A DNA stretch of 52,723 nucleotides, taken from NCBI GenBank assembly GCA_013821825.1, contig PNJK01000019.1:1-52723 (forward strand), read 5' to 3'. The stretch is from Rhodobacter sp. (lineage in GTDB: Bacteria > Pseudomonadota > Alphaproteobacteria > Rhodobacterales > Rhodobacteraceae). A program made the translations under genes and the position numbers. Below are positions 36,391 to 44,941 of this stretch, in pieces. Position 1 is the stretch's first letter, and each line of letters opens with the position of its first letter. A model generated the notes under the pieces. That model saw only the letters and a program-made list of their open reading frames with translations, was not told the origin of the DNA and searched no databases.

Positions 36391-37698
36391 TCACCGCTTG
36401 ATGTTGGTGGTTTCCTGAAGCATCTCGTCCACGGTCTGGATGACCTTGGCGTTGGAGGAATAGGCGCGCTGGGTCTGGATCAGGTTGGTCAGCTCTGCCG
36501 CAACGTCGGTCTTGGACCCTTCGCGCGAATAGCCCTGAACCGATCCGACCGCCCCGGTGCCCGCATCCCACAGGAAGAACGACCCGGAATCCGGCGACAC
36601 CTGGTAGGACTGGTTCGACATCGACACCAGACCGTTTGGGTTCGGCACATCGACGATCGGAACCTGATACAGGCGGCGGGTAAAGCCGGTGTCGTAGGTG
36701 GCGTTCACGTAGCCGGACTCGTCAATCTCGACCGTGGTCAGGTTGCCGACGGGCGAGCCGTTCTTGCTGATCGAAATCGGGGCAAAGCTGTCGGAAAGCT
36801 GGGTCAGCCCGTTGGGCGCGCCAAGGCGACCAACGCCAATCGTCAGCGGCCCGCCCGCCGCGTTGACCGTAACCGTCCCGTCCGCCGAGCTGTAAGCCCC
36901 GCCGGAGGTGACGACAACCGAGGCCAGCGTGCCGCCCGCGCCGCGGGTGTCATCGAAAGTCAGGGTGTATTCGCCGATCACCGCCCCGCCCGAGGCCGAA
37001 TCGCGCAGCTGCATGGTCCACTGGTTTGACGAACCGGTCGCCGGGACAACCGGGACGAAGTTGATCTGCAGCGCTTCCGACGTGCCGAGGTTGCCGAAGT
37101 ATTCCACCGACAAGGGCGGCGGGACAGCGGTGGACCCCGCTGTCGTGTAAGTGGCGGGCAGGTTGACCCCAAGGTTCATCTGCGTCGTGGGATCGGCGGC
37201 GGTCTGGTTCGGGCTGATCACGATCGGCACCAGCCCGGCCAGCGTGTCACGCGGGAAGGGGGGGATGGTCCCGTCAGCCTCAGCCGGCCAACCGAGCAGG
37301 ACCAGACCCGAATCTGTTCGCAGCACGCCGTCTGCATCGGTGCGGAAGCTGCCCGTGCGGGTCATCGTCATCGGCATGTCGCTGATCGGATTGCCCATGG
37401 AAACCAGCGGGATGACCGGAAGCATCCCGCGCCCGGCAATTGCCAGATCCAGCGCGCTGCCCGTGCTGATCAGATCGCCGCGTTCTTCGATCAGCCGCAC
37501 GGTCGAGGCCCGCACTCCCCCCGCGGAATAGCTTCCCGCCCCTCGGGTATTGCCGACCACCACGCTGGCGAATTCGGTCGAGGCCCGTTTGTAGCCATAT
37601 GTGCCGGAGTTGGCGATGTTGTCGGAAATCGAGGCAAGCCGCGTTGCATTCGCATTCAGGCCGGCCACACCCGCGCTGAGCGAGGAGGATATAGTCAT
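36391..37698 (-). CDS. flgE: Flagellar hook protein FlgE
   Basis: FlgE polymerises into the hook, the flexible joint of the flagellum. The 435-residue product begins with the standard SISDNIANSGTYGYKRAST motif (about residues 23-41) and ends with the family C terminus (AELTNLIQTQRAYSSNAKVI and VDEMLQET). The middle is Gly/Thr/Ser-rich as expected for the outer domains. The ATG has an AGAAAGGCG site. The 96-base gap to motB holds a CtrA-like box. Confidence 0.95.
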   Translation of the reverse strand: MTISSSLSAGVAGLNANATRLASISDNIANSGTYGYKRASTEFASVVVGNTRGAGSYSAGGVRASTVRLIEERGDLISTGSALDLAIAGRGMLPVIPLVSMGNPISDMPMTMTRTGSFRTDADGVLRTDSGLVLLGWPAEADGTIPPFPRDTLAGLVPIVISPNQTAADPTTQMNLGVNLPATYTTAGSTAVPPPLSVEYFGNLGTSEALQINFVPVVPATGSSNQWTMQLRDSASGGAVIGEYTLTFDDTRGAGGTLASVVVTSGGAYSSADGTVTVNAAGGPLTIGVGRLGAPNGLTQLSDSFAPISISKNGSPVGNLTTVEIDESGYVNATYDTGFTRRLYQVPIVDVPNPNGLVSMSNQSYQVSPDSGSFFLWDAGTGAVGSVQGYSREGSKTDVAAELTNLIQTQRAYSSNAKVIQTVDEMLQETTNIKR

Positions 37699-37756
37699 GG
37701 GAAAGCGCCTTTCTGCTGCTTCGGACCCTTATGGGGCAAAGCTGCACTCAGGCGGC

Positions 37757-37771
37757 TTAACATCAGCCTAA
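37757..37771. promoter_or_regulatory. Candidate CtrA box upstream of flgE
   Basis: TTAA, seven bases, CTAA: one mismatch from the CtrA consensus TTAA-N7-TTAA. It lies about 60 bases upstream of the flgE ATG. CtrA controls flagellar genes in Rhodobacterales, so the site is plausible but rests on a short pattern. Confidence 0.45.
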
Positions 37772-37794
37772 CAGATAAAATGCGACCTATTCAC

Positions 37795-38640
37795 CTATCG
37801 GTCGCGCCGCAGCAGAATGATTTCGATCCGGTTGTTGCGAAGGGCCGCCGGGTCCGACGTTGCGGGCTTGCGATCGGCAAAGCCACCGATCCGCTGCATC
37901 CTTTCCGGGGCGATCCCTGCCGTTTCCAGCATCACCCGGGCCGACTGCGCGCGATCAGCCGAAAGGTCCCAGACCGGGTTGTTGATCAGCGTGACAGGAT
38001 AGGCGCGCACATGGCCGTTCACCGCGATCTGGTTGGTGGTCAGGTTCAGCACTTCGGCCAGCAGATCGGCTACGGCCAGTGTCACGGGCAGCGCCTCGGC
38101 AGTCTCTCCCTTGAAAAGCGGAGCGTCGGGCAGATCGAAAATCTCGATCACCAGGCCTTCATCGGTTACCTTGGTGACGACGTGGCGCAAGAGCCGTTCC
38201 ATCGTGTTGCTTTCGCCGCCTCGCGCAAGAAGCGCCTTTTCCACATCCTCAAGTTCGGACTGGGCGCGGCCTTCGCCGGCCGCGCCACGACCGGCGTCAT
38301 CGCCAGCGGCATTAGACGACGCGGCGGCTTCCTTGCGGTCCATCGCGCCGGTTCCCGTATTGGCCATCGTATCTTCGGCAAAGACGCTGTCGCCGCCAAA
38401 GGCTCCATCGCCCCCGCCCGAGACGCGACTCACCGGGATCGTCGGACTGAAGTAATCCGAGATCCCCTTTCGCTGCTTTTCCGTTGTCGCGTTCAGAAGC
38501 CACATCAAGAGGAAAAACGCCATCATTGCAGTCACGAAGTCAGCGTAGGCCACTTTCCATGCCCCGCCGTGGTGACCGCCACCCTGAACGACCTTCTTGC
38601 GCTTGATGATGACCGGCGCGGCGTTGCCCTGCGCTGCCAT
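37795..38640 (-). CDS. motB: Flagellar motor stator protein MotB
   Basis: MotB, with MotA, forms the proton-conducting stator anchored to peptidoglycan. The 281-residue protein has the single transmembrane helix (about residues 32-52) with the proton-binding aspartate in AYADFVTAMMAFFLLMW, a Ser/Gly/Ala-rich plug and linker region, and an OmpA-like C-terminal domain (about 150-280, with LSADRAQSARVML). I use the ATG at 38640; a GTG three codons upstream (38649) is possible. motA is not in the window. Confidence 0.93.
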   Translation of the reverse strand: MAAQGNAAPVIIKRKKVVQGGGHHGGAWKVAYADFVTAMMAFFLLMWLLNATTEKQRKGISDYFSPTIPVSRVSGGGDGAFGGDSVFAEDTMANTGTGAMDRKEAAASSNAAGDDAGRGAAGEGRAQSELEDVEKALLARGGESNTMERLLRHVVTKVTDEGLVIEIFDLPDAPLFKGETAEALPVTLAVADLLAEVLNLTTNQIAVNGHVRAYPVTLINNPVWDLSADRAQSARVMLETAGIAPERMQRIGGFADRKPATSDPAALRNNRIEIILLRRDR

Positions 38641-38761
38641 CCCATACACCCGTATTCACACCCGGGATCAGGGATAGCCTCCACAGGCTTTACACTCGCT
38701 TAACCGATTGAGTTTTAGGGAAAGGCCGCAGGGTGGCCACAGTCTGGCGCACTCTCTGGCG

Positions 38762-39877
38762 TCACAATATCCGCTGCCCGGCGCGCCAGACGCCGCGCAA
38801 ACTGCTGTCTGGGGCAAGATGCACCATGTCGGCCACCCGACCGGGGGTCAGGTGGCCAAGCTGGCCGTCTCGGCCAAGGCAGGCAGCCGGGCGCGAGGTA
38901 GCCATGGCAAGCGCCACTGCGGGCGGTGTGCCAAGGCCGATCATCACGCCCACGGCGCGGGGAAGGGAAAGGTCTGCGCCGGCAAGTGTGCCATCCTCCA
39001 GCGTCAGCCGTCCGTCCCGCCGCAGGATGCGGCGACCGTTCAGGGCGAATTCGGTCAGGTCGCTGCCCGCAGTGGCCATGGCGTCGGACACCAGAAACAG
39101 TCGATCCGGGCAGGCGGCCATGCCAATGCGGATGGTTTCGGGGGCCACATGGATGCCGTCGGCGATCAGTCCGGCATGGACCGGCTGGGTCAGCGCCGCG
39201 CCCACAAGGCCGGGTTCACGGTTGCCAAGCTGGCTCATCGCGTTGAAGAGATGCGTCACGCATCGCGCCCCGGCGGCAATGGCGGCGGTGGCGGCTGCGT
39301 GGGTGCAGTCACTATGGCCAAGGCTGACGATGACCCCTGCCCCGGCAAGCCGCGTTATCTGGTCAGGCGAAGCACCCTCCGGGGCCAGCGTGACCATCAG
39401 CGAGGGCAGCTTCCCGGCTGCATCCAGCAGCCGGACAAGGTCGTCTTCGGTCATCGGCCGGATGAGCGAGACGTCGTGTGCACCTTTTCGCTGCGGGTCA
39501 AGGTGCGGACCTTCCAGATGCAGGCCAAGAAAGCCAGGCGTCCGCCGTTGGGCAGCCTTGATCCCCGCAGCGATTACGCGGCCGGTCGCCTCGGCTGTTT
39601 CGGTGATCAGGGTCGGCAGGATGCCGGTCGAACCCAAACCTGCATGGATGGCGCACATCTCGGCCAGCATCGCGGCATCGCAACTGCCGTCAACCATCCG
39701 GCCCCCGGCTCCGTTGACTTGCAGGTCGAGGAAACCGGGCGCAAGGATGCCTCCGTCCAGCTGCACCACCTCGCCCGGCCCCGGTCCGGTCACCAGACCA
39801 TCTTCGACCCGCAGGGTTGCATCCGGAACAAGGTTTGTGCCGTCGAAGACCGCGGCGCCGGAGTAGATATGGGCCAT
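38762..39877 (-). CDS. nagA: N-acetylglucosamine-6-phosphate deacetylase
   Basis: NagA converts GlcNAc-6-P to glucosamine-6-P. The 371-residue amidohydrolase has the family motifs LHLEGPHLDPQRKGAH (metal-site glutamate and substrate region), SLGHSDCTHAA, VTHLFNAMSQL, and the catalytic aspartate in LVSDAMATAGSD. Length is normal. The ATG overlaps the upstream SIS gene's stop by one base (TGATG), so the two are coupled. It is the last gene of the minus-strand arm of the amino-sugar island. Confidence 0.95.
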   Translation of the reverse strand: MAHIYSGAAVFDGTNLVPDATLRVEDGLVTGPGPGEVVQLDGGILAPGFLDLQVNGAGGRMVDGSCDAAMLAEMCAIHAGLGSTGILPTLITETAEATGRVIAAGIKAAQRRTPGFLGLHLEGPHLDPQRKGAHDVSLIRPMTEDDLVRLLDAAGKLPSLMVTLAPEGASPDQITRLAGAGVIVSLGHSDCTHAAATAAIAAGARCVTHLFNAMSQLGNREPGLVGAALTQPVHAGLIADGIHVAPETIRIGMAACPDRLFLVSDAMATAGSDLTEFALNGRRILRRDGRLTLEDGTLAGADLSLPRAVGVMIGLGTPPAVALAMATSRPAACLGRDGQLGHLTPGRVADMVHLAPDSSLRGVWRAGQRIL

Positions 39878-40917
39878 CACAGGGTCTCCGTCACCTTGCG
39901 CAGGTGGGGGGGAACGTCGGGGTCAAAGCCGCGGCGGCGGGCGAGGGCCTCGATGAAGGCGTAGAACGACACCGACAGAACCAGCGGGGCGCACAGCGGA
40001 TGCAGACCGGACACCGACGGGAGCCGCGTGGCCCCTGTCACATCGGCCCCGGTGACGAAGACATGCGCCCCTTGTGCGGCCAGCCGGGCGGCGGTTTCGG
40101 TCAGCTTCGGCAATGCCGCGTCCTCGACCCCCAGCGCCAGCACCGGAAACTGCGCCTGCACGATGGCGGAGGGGCCGTGCAACACCTCGGCAGCCGAGAA
40201 GCTTTCCGCGTGCAGCCCGCAGGTTTCCTTGAACTTGAGCGCGGCCTCGTTCGCAATGGCGAAGGCCGGACCACGCCCCAGCACATAAAGCGACTGCGCC
40301 CGCGACAGCCGCGCGGCAAGGGGGGACCAGTCCACAGCCAGTGCCTGCGCGAAGGCGTCCGGAAGGGCCGCGACAGCCTTGCGAAGACCGTCATCCTCCT
40401 GCCATTCGGCCAGCAGGGCCAGACCGGCAAGGACAGAGCTTACAAAGGTCTTGGTCGCGGCGACGCTTTGCTCCGGCCCGGCCTGCAGGGCAAGGCAATG
40501 GGCCGAAGCCGTGGCCATCGGGCTGGCGGCATGATTGGTGATCGCAACCGTGAGCGCACCACCCTCGCCCGCTGCCCGGATCATTTCCACGATGTCAGGG
40601 CTTTGGCCAGACTGCGAGATTCCGATGCAGGCTGCGCGCCCCAGCCGCAAGGGGCGCTGGTATATCGACGCGATGGACGGCCCGACCGAGGCTACGGGAA
40701 CCCCTGCCAACAGTTCCACCGCATACTTCAGATAGGTCGCGGCATGGTCGGACGACCCCCGCGCGACGGTCACGACCAACGCAGGGTCGGTCTTGCGCAT
40801 CGCCTCGGCCGCCTTTGCCGTGGCCGCTGCGGACAGGGTAAGGAACCGGCGCGCAGCATCCGGGATTTCCGCCACCTCGCGGGCCATGTGGGACGGTGTG
40901 TGGTCCGGGCTGGTCAT
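39877..40917 (-). CDS. SIS-domain glucosamine-6-phosphate deaminase (NagB-II type)
   Basis: A 346-residue protein with two SIS domains, similar to the isomerase half of GlmS but without its glutaminase domain. Motifs are VARGSSDHAATYLKYA, GISQSGQSPDIVEMIR and AEVLHGPSAIV; the first gives the sugar-phosphate site. Such stand-alone proteins next to nagA are usually NagB-II deaminases that turn glucosamine-6-P into fructose-6-P and ammonia, replacing classical NagB. AgaS-type isomerase is the alternative. It overlaps the GntR gene by four bases. Confidence 0.88.
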   Translation of the reverse strand: MTSPDHTPSHMAREVAEIPDAARRFLTLSAAATAKAAEAMRKTDPALVVTVARGSSDHAATYLKYAVELLAGVPVASVGPSIASIYQRPLRLGRAACIGISQSGQSPDIVEMIRAAGEGGALTVAITNHAASPMATASAHCLALQAGPEQSVAATKTFVSSVLAGLALLAEWQEDDGLRKAVAALPDAFAQALAVDWSPLAARLSRAQSLYVLGRGPAFAIANEAALKFKETCGLHAESFSAAEVLHGPSAIVQAQFPVLALGVEDAALPKLTETAARLAAQGAHVFVTGADVTGATRLPSVSGLHPLCAPLVLSVSFYAFIEALARRRGFDPDVPPHLRKVTETL

Positions 40918-41681
40918 GCTGGGGACCTTCCGTGCTCTGGGGCAAGCTTCAGTTCGACCGCGAAGTCATAGGCATCGCCACGGTAAAGCGACCGGGTGAA
41001 TTCAACCACGCGGCCCGAGGCGAGATAGCCGATCCTCTCGATCCTGAGACCGGCGGCGCCGGGCGGCACTCCCAGAAGTTCCGCATCCCGCGGGCCAAGA
41101 TTGGCGGCCGAAATGCGCTGAACGGCACGGACCGGGCGGTGGTGAGACGTCTCTAACAAGGCATAAAGCGAGGTTTCCACGGCTTCGGGATCGGGCAGCA
41201 CACGGGCCGAGAGCGACGCGCGCTCAATGGCCAGGGGGACACCATCCGACCGCCGAACGCGTTCCAGGCGTGCGACCCTGTCGCCGGCGCCAAGGCCAAG
41301 GGCCATCACCTCTTCGGGCGTCGGCGACTGGATGCTGCGTGAAATCCAGACCGATTCCACCGTCTTGCCGCGCCGCGCCATGTCTTCGGTGAAAGACGTC
41401 AGGAGGGACAGGGCCTGTTCCAGGCGTTCGACCCTGGGTGCGACGAATGTACCGGAACCGCGCCGTTGCACCAGTTGGCCCGAAGCCACCAGCGCCTCGA
41501 TCGCCTTGCGCACCGTGACGCGGCTAAGTCCGGTCATTGCCGCAATGTCGCGTTCGGCCGGAAGGCTGGACCCCGGAAGCAGGACGCCGACTGCCATCGC
41601 ATCGGCGATCCGGCGTTGCAGTTGCAGGTAAAGCGGCCCGGCCCCGGTGGCGAATCCTTCGGGTGAGAACAGCCCGTCCAT
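40914..41681 (-). CDS. GntR-family regulator with UTRA effector domain
   Basis: A 255-residue transcription factor of the HutC/NagR subfamily. The N-terminal winged helix (about 15-80) contains LPAERDIAAMTGLSRVTVRKA and GSGTFVAP; the C-terminal UTRA domain (about 95-245) would bind a sugar phosphate. Being embedded among amino-sugar genes, it probably senses an intermediate such as glucosamine-6-P or GlcNAc-6-P. The likely operators are the inverted 18-base elements at 42550-42567 and 42640-42657. The ATG overlaps the kinase stop (TGATG). Confidence 0.92.
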   Translation of the reverse strand: MDGLFSPEGFATGAGPLYLQLQRRIADAMAVGVLLPGSSLPAERDIAAMTGLSRVTVRKAIEALVASGQLVQRRGSGTFVAPRVERLEQALSLLTSFTEDMARRGKTVESVWISRSIQSPTPEEVMALGLGAGDRVARLERVRRSDGVPLAIERASLSARVLPDPEAVETSLYALLETSHHRPVRAVQRISAANLGPRDAELLGVPPGAAGLRIERIGYLASGRVVEFTRSLYRGDAYDFAVELKLAPEHGRSPA

Positions 41682-42529
41682 CACGCGGCCTCCCGCGCAA
41701 GGAGAAGGGCGCCGTCAAGGGCAGAACCAAGGGCGGGGGCGATGGGCCAGCGCCCGGCAAGGCGGCTGGCGTAGGCCGGACCAAGCCCGCCGATGAAGGT
41801 CACCGGCAGCGGATGACCGGACTGAAGCACAGCGATCGAGGCGGTCACCTCCTCCGCAGCCTTTGCCAGAAGCGTCTGGGCAGCTGGATCGTCCGCCCCA
41901 AGGATACGGGGCGCAAGGGCAGCGAAATCGGCGGGATTGGCGGACAAGGAAAAGGCGATGACCCCTTCGGTCCCGCCGAAGTCTTCATGCAGTTGCCGCA
42001 GGAATGGGGTCTGCGCGATGAACCCCTCCGCCGCGCGCAGGGCCATGCGCAGCGCAGCACGGCCAAGCCACGCGCCGCTGCCCTCATCGCCCAGAACCAG
42101 CCCCCAACCGCCGATCTGGCGAATCACGCCGCCCGTTTGCCGCGCAAAGACCGATCCGGTTCCCAATGCCGCAACGATCCCGTCGCGGTCGCGCAGCGCA
42201 CCTTTCACCGCAGCAATCGCATCTGTCTCCACCCGTAGCCGCGCGAAGGGCAGGGTTGCCCGCAGCCGATCCGGGACCCCCGCCGCGTTCGCTCCGGCAA
42301 GGCCAAGCCCGGCAGACAGGGTTGGCAAGGTCCGCGCGACCTGCGCGCTGCCAAGGGCCATGGTCAGCGCCTCTGTAGTGGCTGCAAGGATGTTGGCCCG
42401 TGCGGCGTCAAGATCGCTGGCGATGTTGGCCGGGCCAGCATGGCCTTCGCCAAGGATACGGCCCGATGCCTCGGCAACCGCAGCGCGGCAGCCGGTCCCC
42501 CCGCCGTCGATCCCCAGGTAAAGCGTCAT
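41681..42529 (-). CDS. BadF/BadG-family amino-sugar kinase (GlcNAc/MurNAc kinase-like)
   Basis: A 282-residue ASKHA-fold kinase with the phosphate-1 motif LGIDGGGTGCRAAV, GTGSVF, and IGGWGLVLGDEGSGAWLGR, the signature of GlcNAc kinases of the BadF/BcrA family. MurK of Clostridium, from the same family, phosphorylates both MurNAc and GlcNAc at O6. With murQ divergently next door and no anmK in view, a similar double role is a reasonable inference. The ATG at 42529 has a perfect GGAGGA site. It is the first gene of the minus-strand arm. Confidence 0.88.
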   Translation of the reverse strand: MTLYLGIDGGGTGCRAAVAEASGRILGEGHAGPANIASDLDAARANILAATTEALTMALGSAQVARTLPTLSAGLGLAGANAAGVPDRLRATLPFARLRVETDAIAAVKGALRDRDGIVAALGTGSVFARQTGGVIRQIGGWGLVLGDEGSGAWLGRAALRMALRAAEGFIAQTPFLRQLHEDFGGTEGVIAFSLSANPADFAALAPRILGADDPAAQTLLAKAAEEVTASIAVLQSGHPLPVTFIGGLGPAYASRLAGRWPIAPALGSALDGALLLAREAA

Positions 42530-42549
42530 CCGAATCCTCCGGGCAAGAG

Positions 42550-42657
42550 AATACCAAAACAAGACCATTTTGAAAGTGGTATCTCTTTTCGGCCGATTTT
42601 GACCTGATAATCCCGGAATGTCAGTTACATCTTTACAAGTGGTATTGTTTTGGCATT
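42550..42657. promoter_or_regulatory. Divergent operator region with two inverted 18-base elements
   Basis: In the 150-base gap between the kinase and murQ, TGGTATTGTTTTGGCATT (plus strand, 42640-42657) recurs as TGGTCTTGTTTTGGTATT on the minus strand (42567-42550), with 16 of 18 bases equal. Each copy lies about 20-25 bases before one of the two start codons. Inside each element TGG-(T/C)-ATT-like halves repeat with an 11-base period. AAGTGGTAT occurs at 42574-42582 and 42637-42645, similar to half of a DasR/YvoA-type operator. These are probably binding sites of the adjacent GntR regulator. Confidence 0.65.
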
Positions 42658-42679
42658 GTTTGGAGGTAGGGAGAATCAC

Positions 42680-43564
42680 ATGGCTGATCGTCCGACTGAG
42701 GCGCTGCATCCATTGTCTGCCGGGCTGCATCTCGTCCCGGCGGGCCAGGTGTTGGCGCGGGCGCTGACGGCGCAGGAAGGCGCCTTTGCGGCCGTCCGGC
42801 CCGTGCTTGCCGCGGTTGAGGTGGCAGCGGACCTGGCTTTCACGGCCCTGCGTGATGGCGGCAAGCTGGCCTATGCCGGCGCCGGGTCGTCCGGCCTGAT
42901 GGCGCTTGCCGATTGCCTGGAGATGCTGGGCACTTTCGGCATCCCTCCGTCGCGAACGCCGATGCTGTTTGCCGGGGGAGCAGATGCCTTGCTGAAGATG
43001 ACCGGTGGGGTCGAGGATGACCCGGCGCTGGCTGCTGCTGATCTGGTCAGGGCGGAACTGGGGGACGGGGACGTTGTGATCTGCGTTTCAGCCTCGGGTT
43101 CGACCCCTTACACGCTTGCCGTGGCCGAAGGGGCTGCGCGCCTTGGCGCCCGGGTGGTTGGGGTGGCGAATGTGCCGGGGGCTGCCCTTCTGCGCATGGC
43201 CGACGCCCCGGTGCTGCTGGAGACGGGGGCCGAGATCGTGGCCGGATCGACCCGCCTTGGCGCGGCCACGGCGCAGAAGGTGGCGCTGAACCTGATTTCG
43301 GTTCTGGTTGGCGTGCGTCTGGGTCATGTGCATGATGGCCATATGGTCAACGTGATCGCCGACAACGCCAAGCTGCGGGACCGCGCGGCGCGGATCGTGG
43401 CGCAGGTGGCAGGGGTGGATGTCGCCAGCGCCCGCGCAGCGCTTGACCAAACGGAAGGCGCGGTGAAACCTGCTGTCCTGGTGGCCCGGGGCGCGACACC
43501 AGAAGCGGCGCTATCGCGACTCGCAATGTCTGGCGGTCATCTGACCGCTGCCATGGAGAAATGA
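42680..43564 (+). CDS. murQ: N-acetylmuramic acid 6-phosphate etherase MurQ
   Basis: MurQ removes D-lactate from MurNAc-6-P, giving GlcNAc-6-P. The 294-residue product has TEALHPLSAGL near the N terminus, the SIS sugar-phosphate loop AGAGSSGLMALADC, the catalytic glutamates in DCLEMLGTF and GGVEDDPAL, and KVALNLISVLVGVRLG with NAKLRDRAARIV near the end. The loop reads GSSGLMA rather than the more usual GTSGRLG. The ATG at 42680 has an AGGGAG site. It leads the plus-strand arm. Confidence 0.93.
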   Translation: MADRPTEALHPLSAGLHLVPAGQVLARALTAQEGAFAAVRPVLAAVEVAADLAFTALRDGGKLAYAGAGSSGLMALADCLEMLGTFGIPPSRTPMLFAGGADALLKMTGGVEDDPALAAADLVRAELGDGDVVICVSASGSTPYTLAVAEGAARLGARVVGVANVPGAALLRMADAPVLLETGAEIVAGSTRLGAATAQKVALNLISVLVGVRLGHVHDGHMVNVIADNAKLRDRAARIVAQVAGVDVASARAALDQTEGAVKPAVLVARGATPEAALSRLAMSGGHLTAAMEK

Positions 43565-43605
43565 CTGATACCAACCGGGCAAGCGCCCGCAACAGGGAGA
43601 CTGCA

Positions 43606-44856
43606 ATGAAGAAGACCATTCGCCTTGCCCTTCTCGCCAGCGCCTTGCTGGGTGGAGCGGCCCATGCGCAGGACGTGACCTTGACCATCGAAAGCTGGCG
43701 CAACGATGACCTGACGATATGGCAGGACAGCATCATCCCGGCTTTCGAGGCGCAGAATCCCGGCATCAAGGTCGTGTTCGCCCCCACCGCCCCGGCGGAA
43801 TACAACGCCGCGCTGAATTCCAAACTGTCGGCAGGTTCTGCGGGCGATCTGATCACCTGCCGCCCCTTCGACGCATCCCTTGAGCTTTACAACCAGGGCT
43901 ACCTCGCAGACCTTTCCGGCCTTGCCAGCATGGCCAACTTCTCGCCGGTTGCGAAATCGGCCTGGCAGACCGACGACGGCAGCGCCACTTTCTGCGTGCC
44001 GATGGCATCGGTGATTCACGGCTTCATCTACAACGCAGATGCGTTCGAAGCGCTGGGCATCGCCGTGCCGGCGACCAGGGATGAGTTCTTTGCCGCACTC
44101 GACACCATCAAGGCCGATGGCACCTATATTCCGATGGCGATGGGCACCAACGACCAGTGGGAAGCGGCCACGATGGGCTATAACAACATCGGGCCGAACT
44201 ACTGGAAGGGCGAGGAAGGGCGTCTGGCGCTGATTGCGGGGACCCAGAAGCTGACCGACCCGCAATGGGTGGCCCCGCTTACCGAACTGGCGAAGTGGAA
44301 GGATTATCTGGGCGACGGGTTCGAAGCACAGACCTACCCGGACAGCCAGAACCTGTTCACCCTGGGCCGCGCGGCAATCTATCCGGCCGGATCGTGGGAG
44401 ATCAGCGGCTTCAACGCTCAGGCCACGTTCAAGATGGGCGCCTTCCCGCCGCCGGTCGGCGCTGCCGGGGATACCTGCTATATCAGCGACCACACTGACA
44501 TCGCCATTGGCCTGAACTCGAAATCGCCAAATGCCGAGGCGGCGAAAGTGTTCCTCGACTGGGTGGGCAGCCCCGAGTTCGCGACGCTTTACGCCAACGC
44601 CCTCCCCGGCTTCTTCAGCCTGAATTCAACCCCGGTGGAAATGGCCGATCCGCTGGCGCAGGAGTTCGTGTCCTGGCGCGGCAAGTGCCAGTCGACGATC
44701 CGGTCGACCTACCAGATCCTTTCGCGCGGCACGCCGAACCTGGAGAACGAGACCTGGAACGCATCCGCCAACGTGATCCGTGGGTCCGAGACCCCGGAAG
44801 ACGCGGCCAAGCGCCTGCAGGACGGTCTGGCCAGCTGGTACGAGCCGCAAAAGTAA
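43606..44856 (+). CDS. ABC transporter sugar-binding protein (family 1)
   Basis: A 416-residue periplasmic binding protein of the carbohydrate ABC family, with a signal peptide (residues 1 to about 21, GGAAHAQ) and WRNDDLTIWQDSIIPAFEAQNPGI typical of the MalE/UgpB group. From its place between murQ and the permeases it probably binds an amino sugar or its oligomer. The ATG at 43606 has an AGGGAGA site; an ATG at 43561 in the same frame overlaps murQ but would bury the signal peptide. The gap to the permease contains a hairpin repeat. Confidence 0.92.
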   Translation: MKKTIRLALLASALLGGAAHAQDVTLTIESWRNDDLTIWQDSIIPAFEAQNPGIKVVFAPTAPAEYNAALNSKLSAGSAGDLITCRPFDASLELYNQGYLADLSGLASMANFSPVAKSAWQTDDGSATFCVPMASVIHGFIYNADAFEALGIAVPATRDEFFAALDTIKADGTYIPMAMGTNDQWEAATMGYNNIGPNYWKGEEGRLALIAGTQKLTDPQWVAPLTELAKWKDYLGDGFEAQTYPDSQNLFTLGRAAIYPAGSWEISGFNAQATFKMGAFPPPVGAAGDTCYISDHTDIAIGLNSKSPNAEAAKVFLDWVGSPEFATLYANALPGFFSLNSTPVEMADPLAQEFVSWRGKCQSTIRSTYQILSRGTPNLENETWNASANVIRGSETPEDAAKRLQDGLASWYEPQK

Positions 44857-44870
44857 CCCGAACCGTCGGA

Positions 44871-44935
44871 CCCCGGGGGGCTTCGCGCCCCCCGGACTCC
44901 CGCCAGGTATTTCCGAAAAGATCAAAGTGGAAGGG
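44871..44935. repeat. GC-rich hairpin repeat, copy 2
   Basis: CCGGGGGG (44873-44880) pairs with CCCCCCGG (44888-44895) around CTTCGCG, followed by GGACTCCCGCCAGGTATTT and an A-rich end, matching the layout of the copy at 5776-5833. It separates the binding-protein gene from its permease genes. A hairpin at this place can protect the upstream mRNA and so raise the binding protein above the membrane components; that effect is inferred. Confidence 0.75.
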
Positions 44936-44941
44936 TAGGTC

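Noticed and set aside
42599-42636. TTGACC with TTACAT as a murQ promoter
   Set aside because: The spacer is about 20 bases, too long for a convincing sigma70 promoter.
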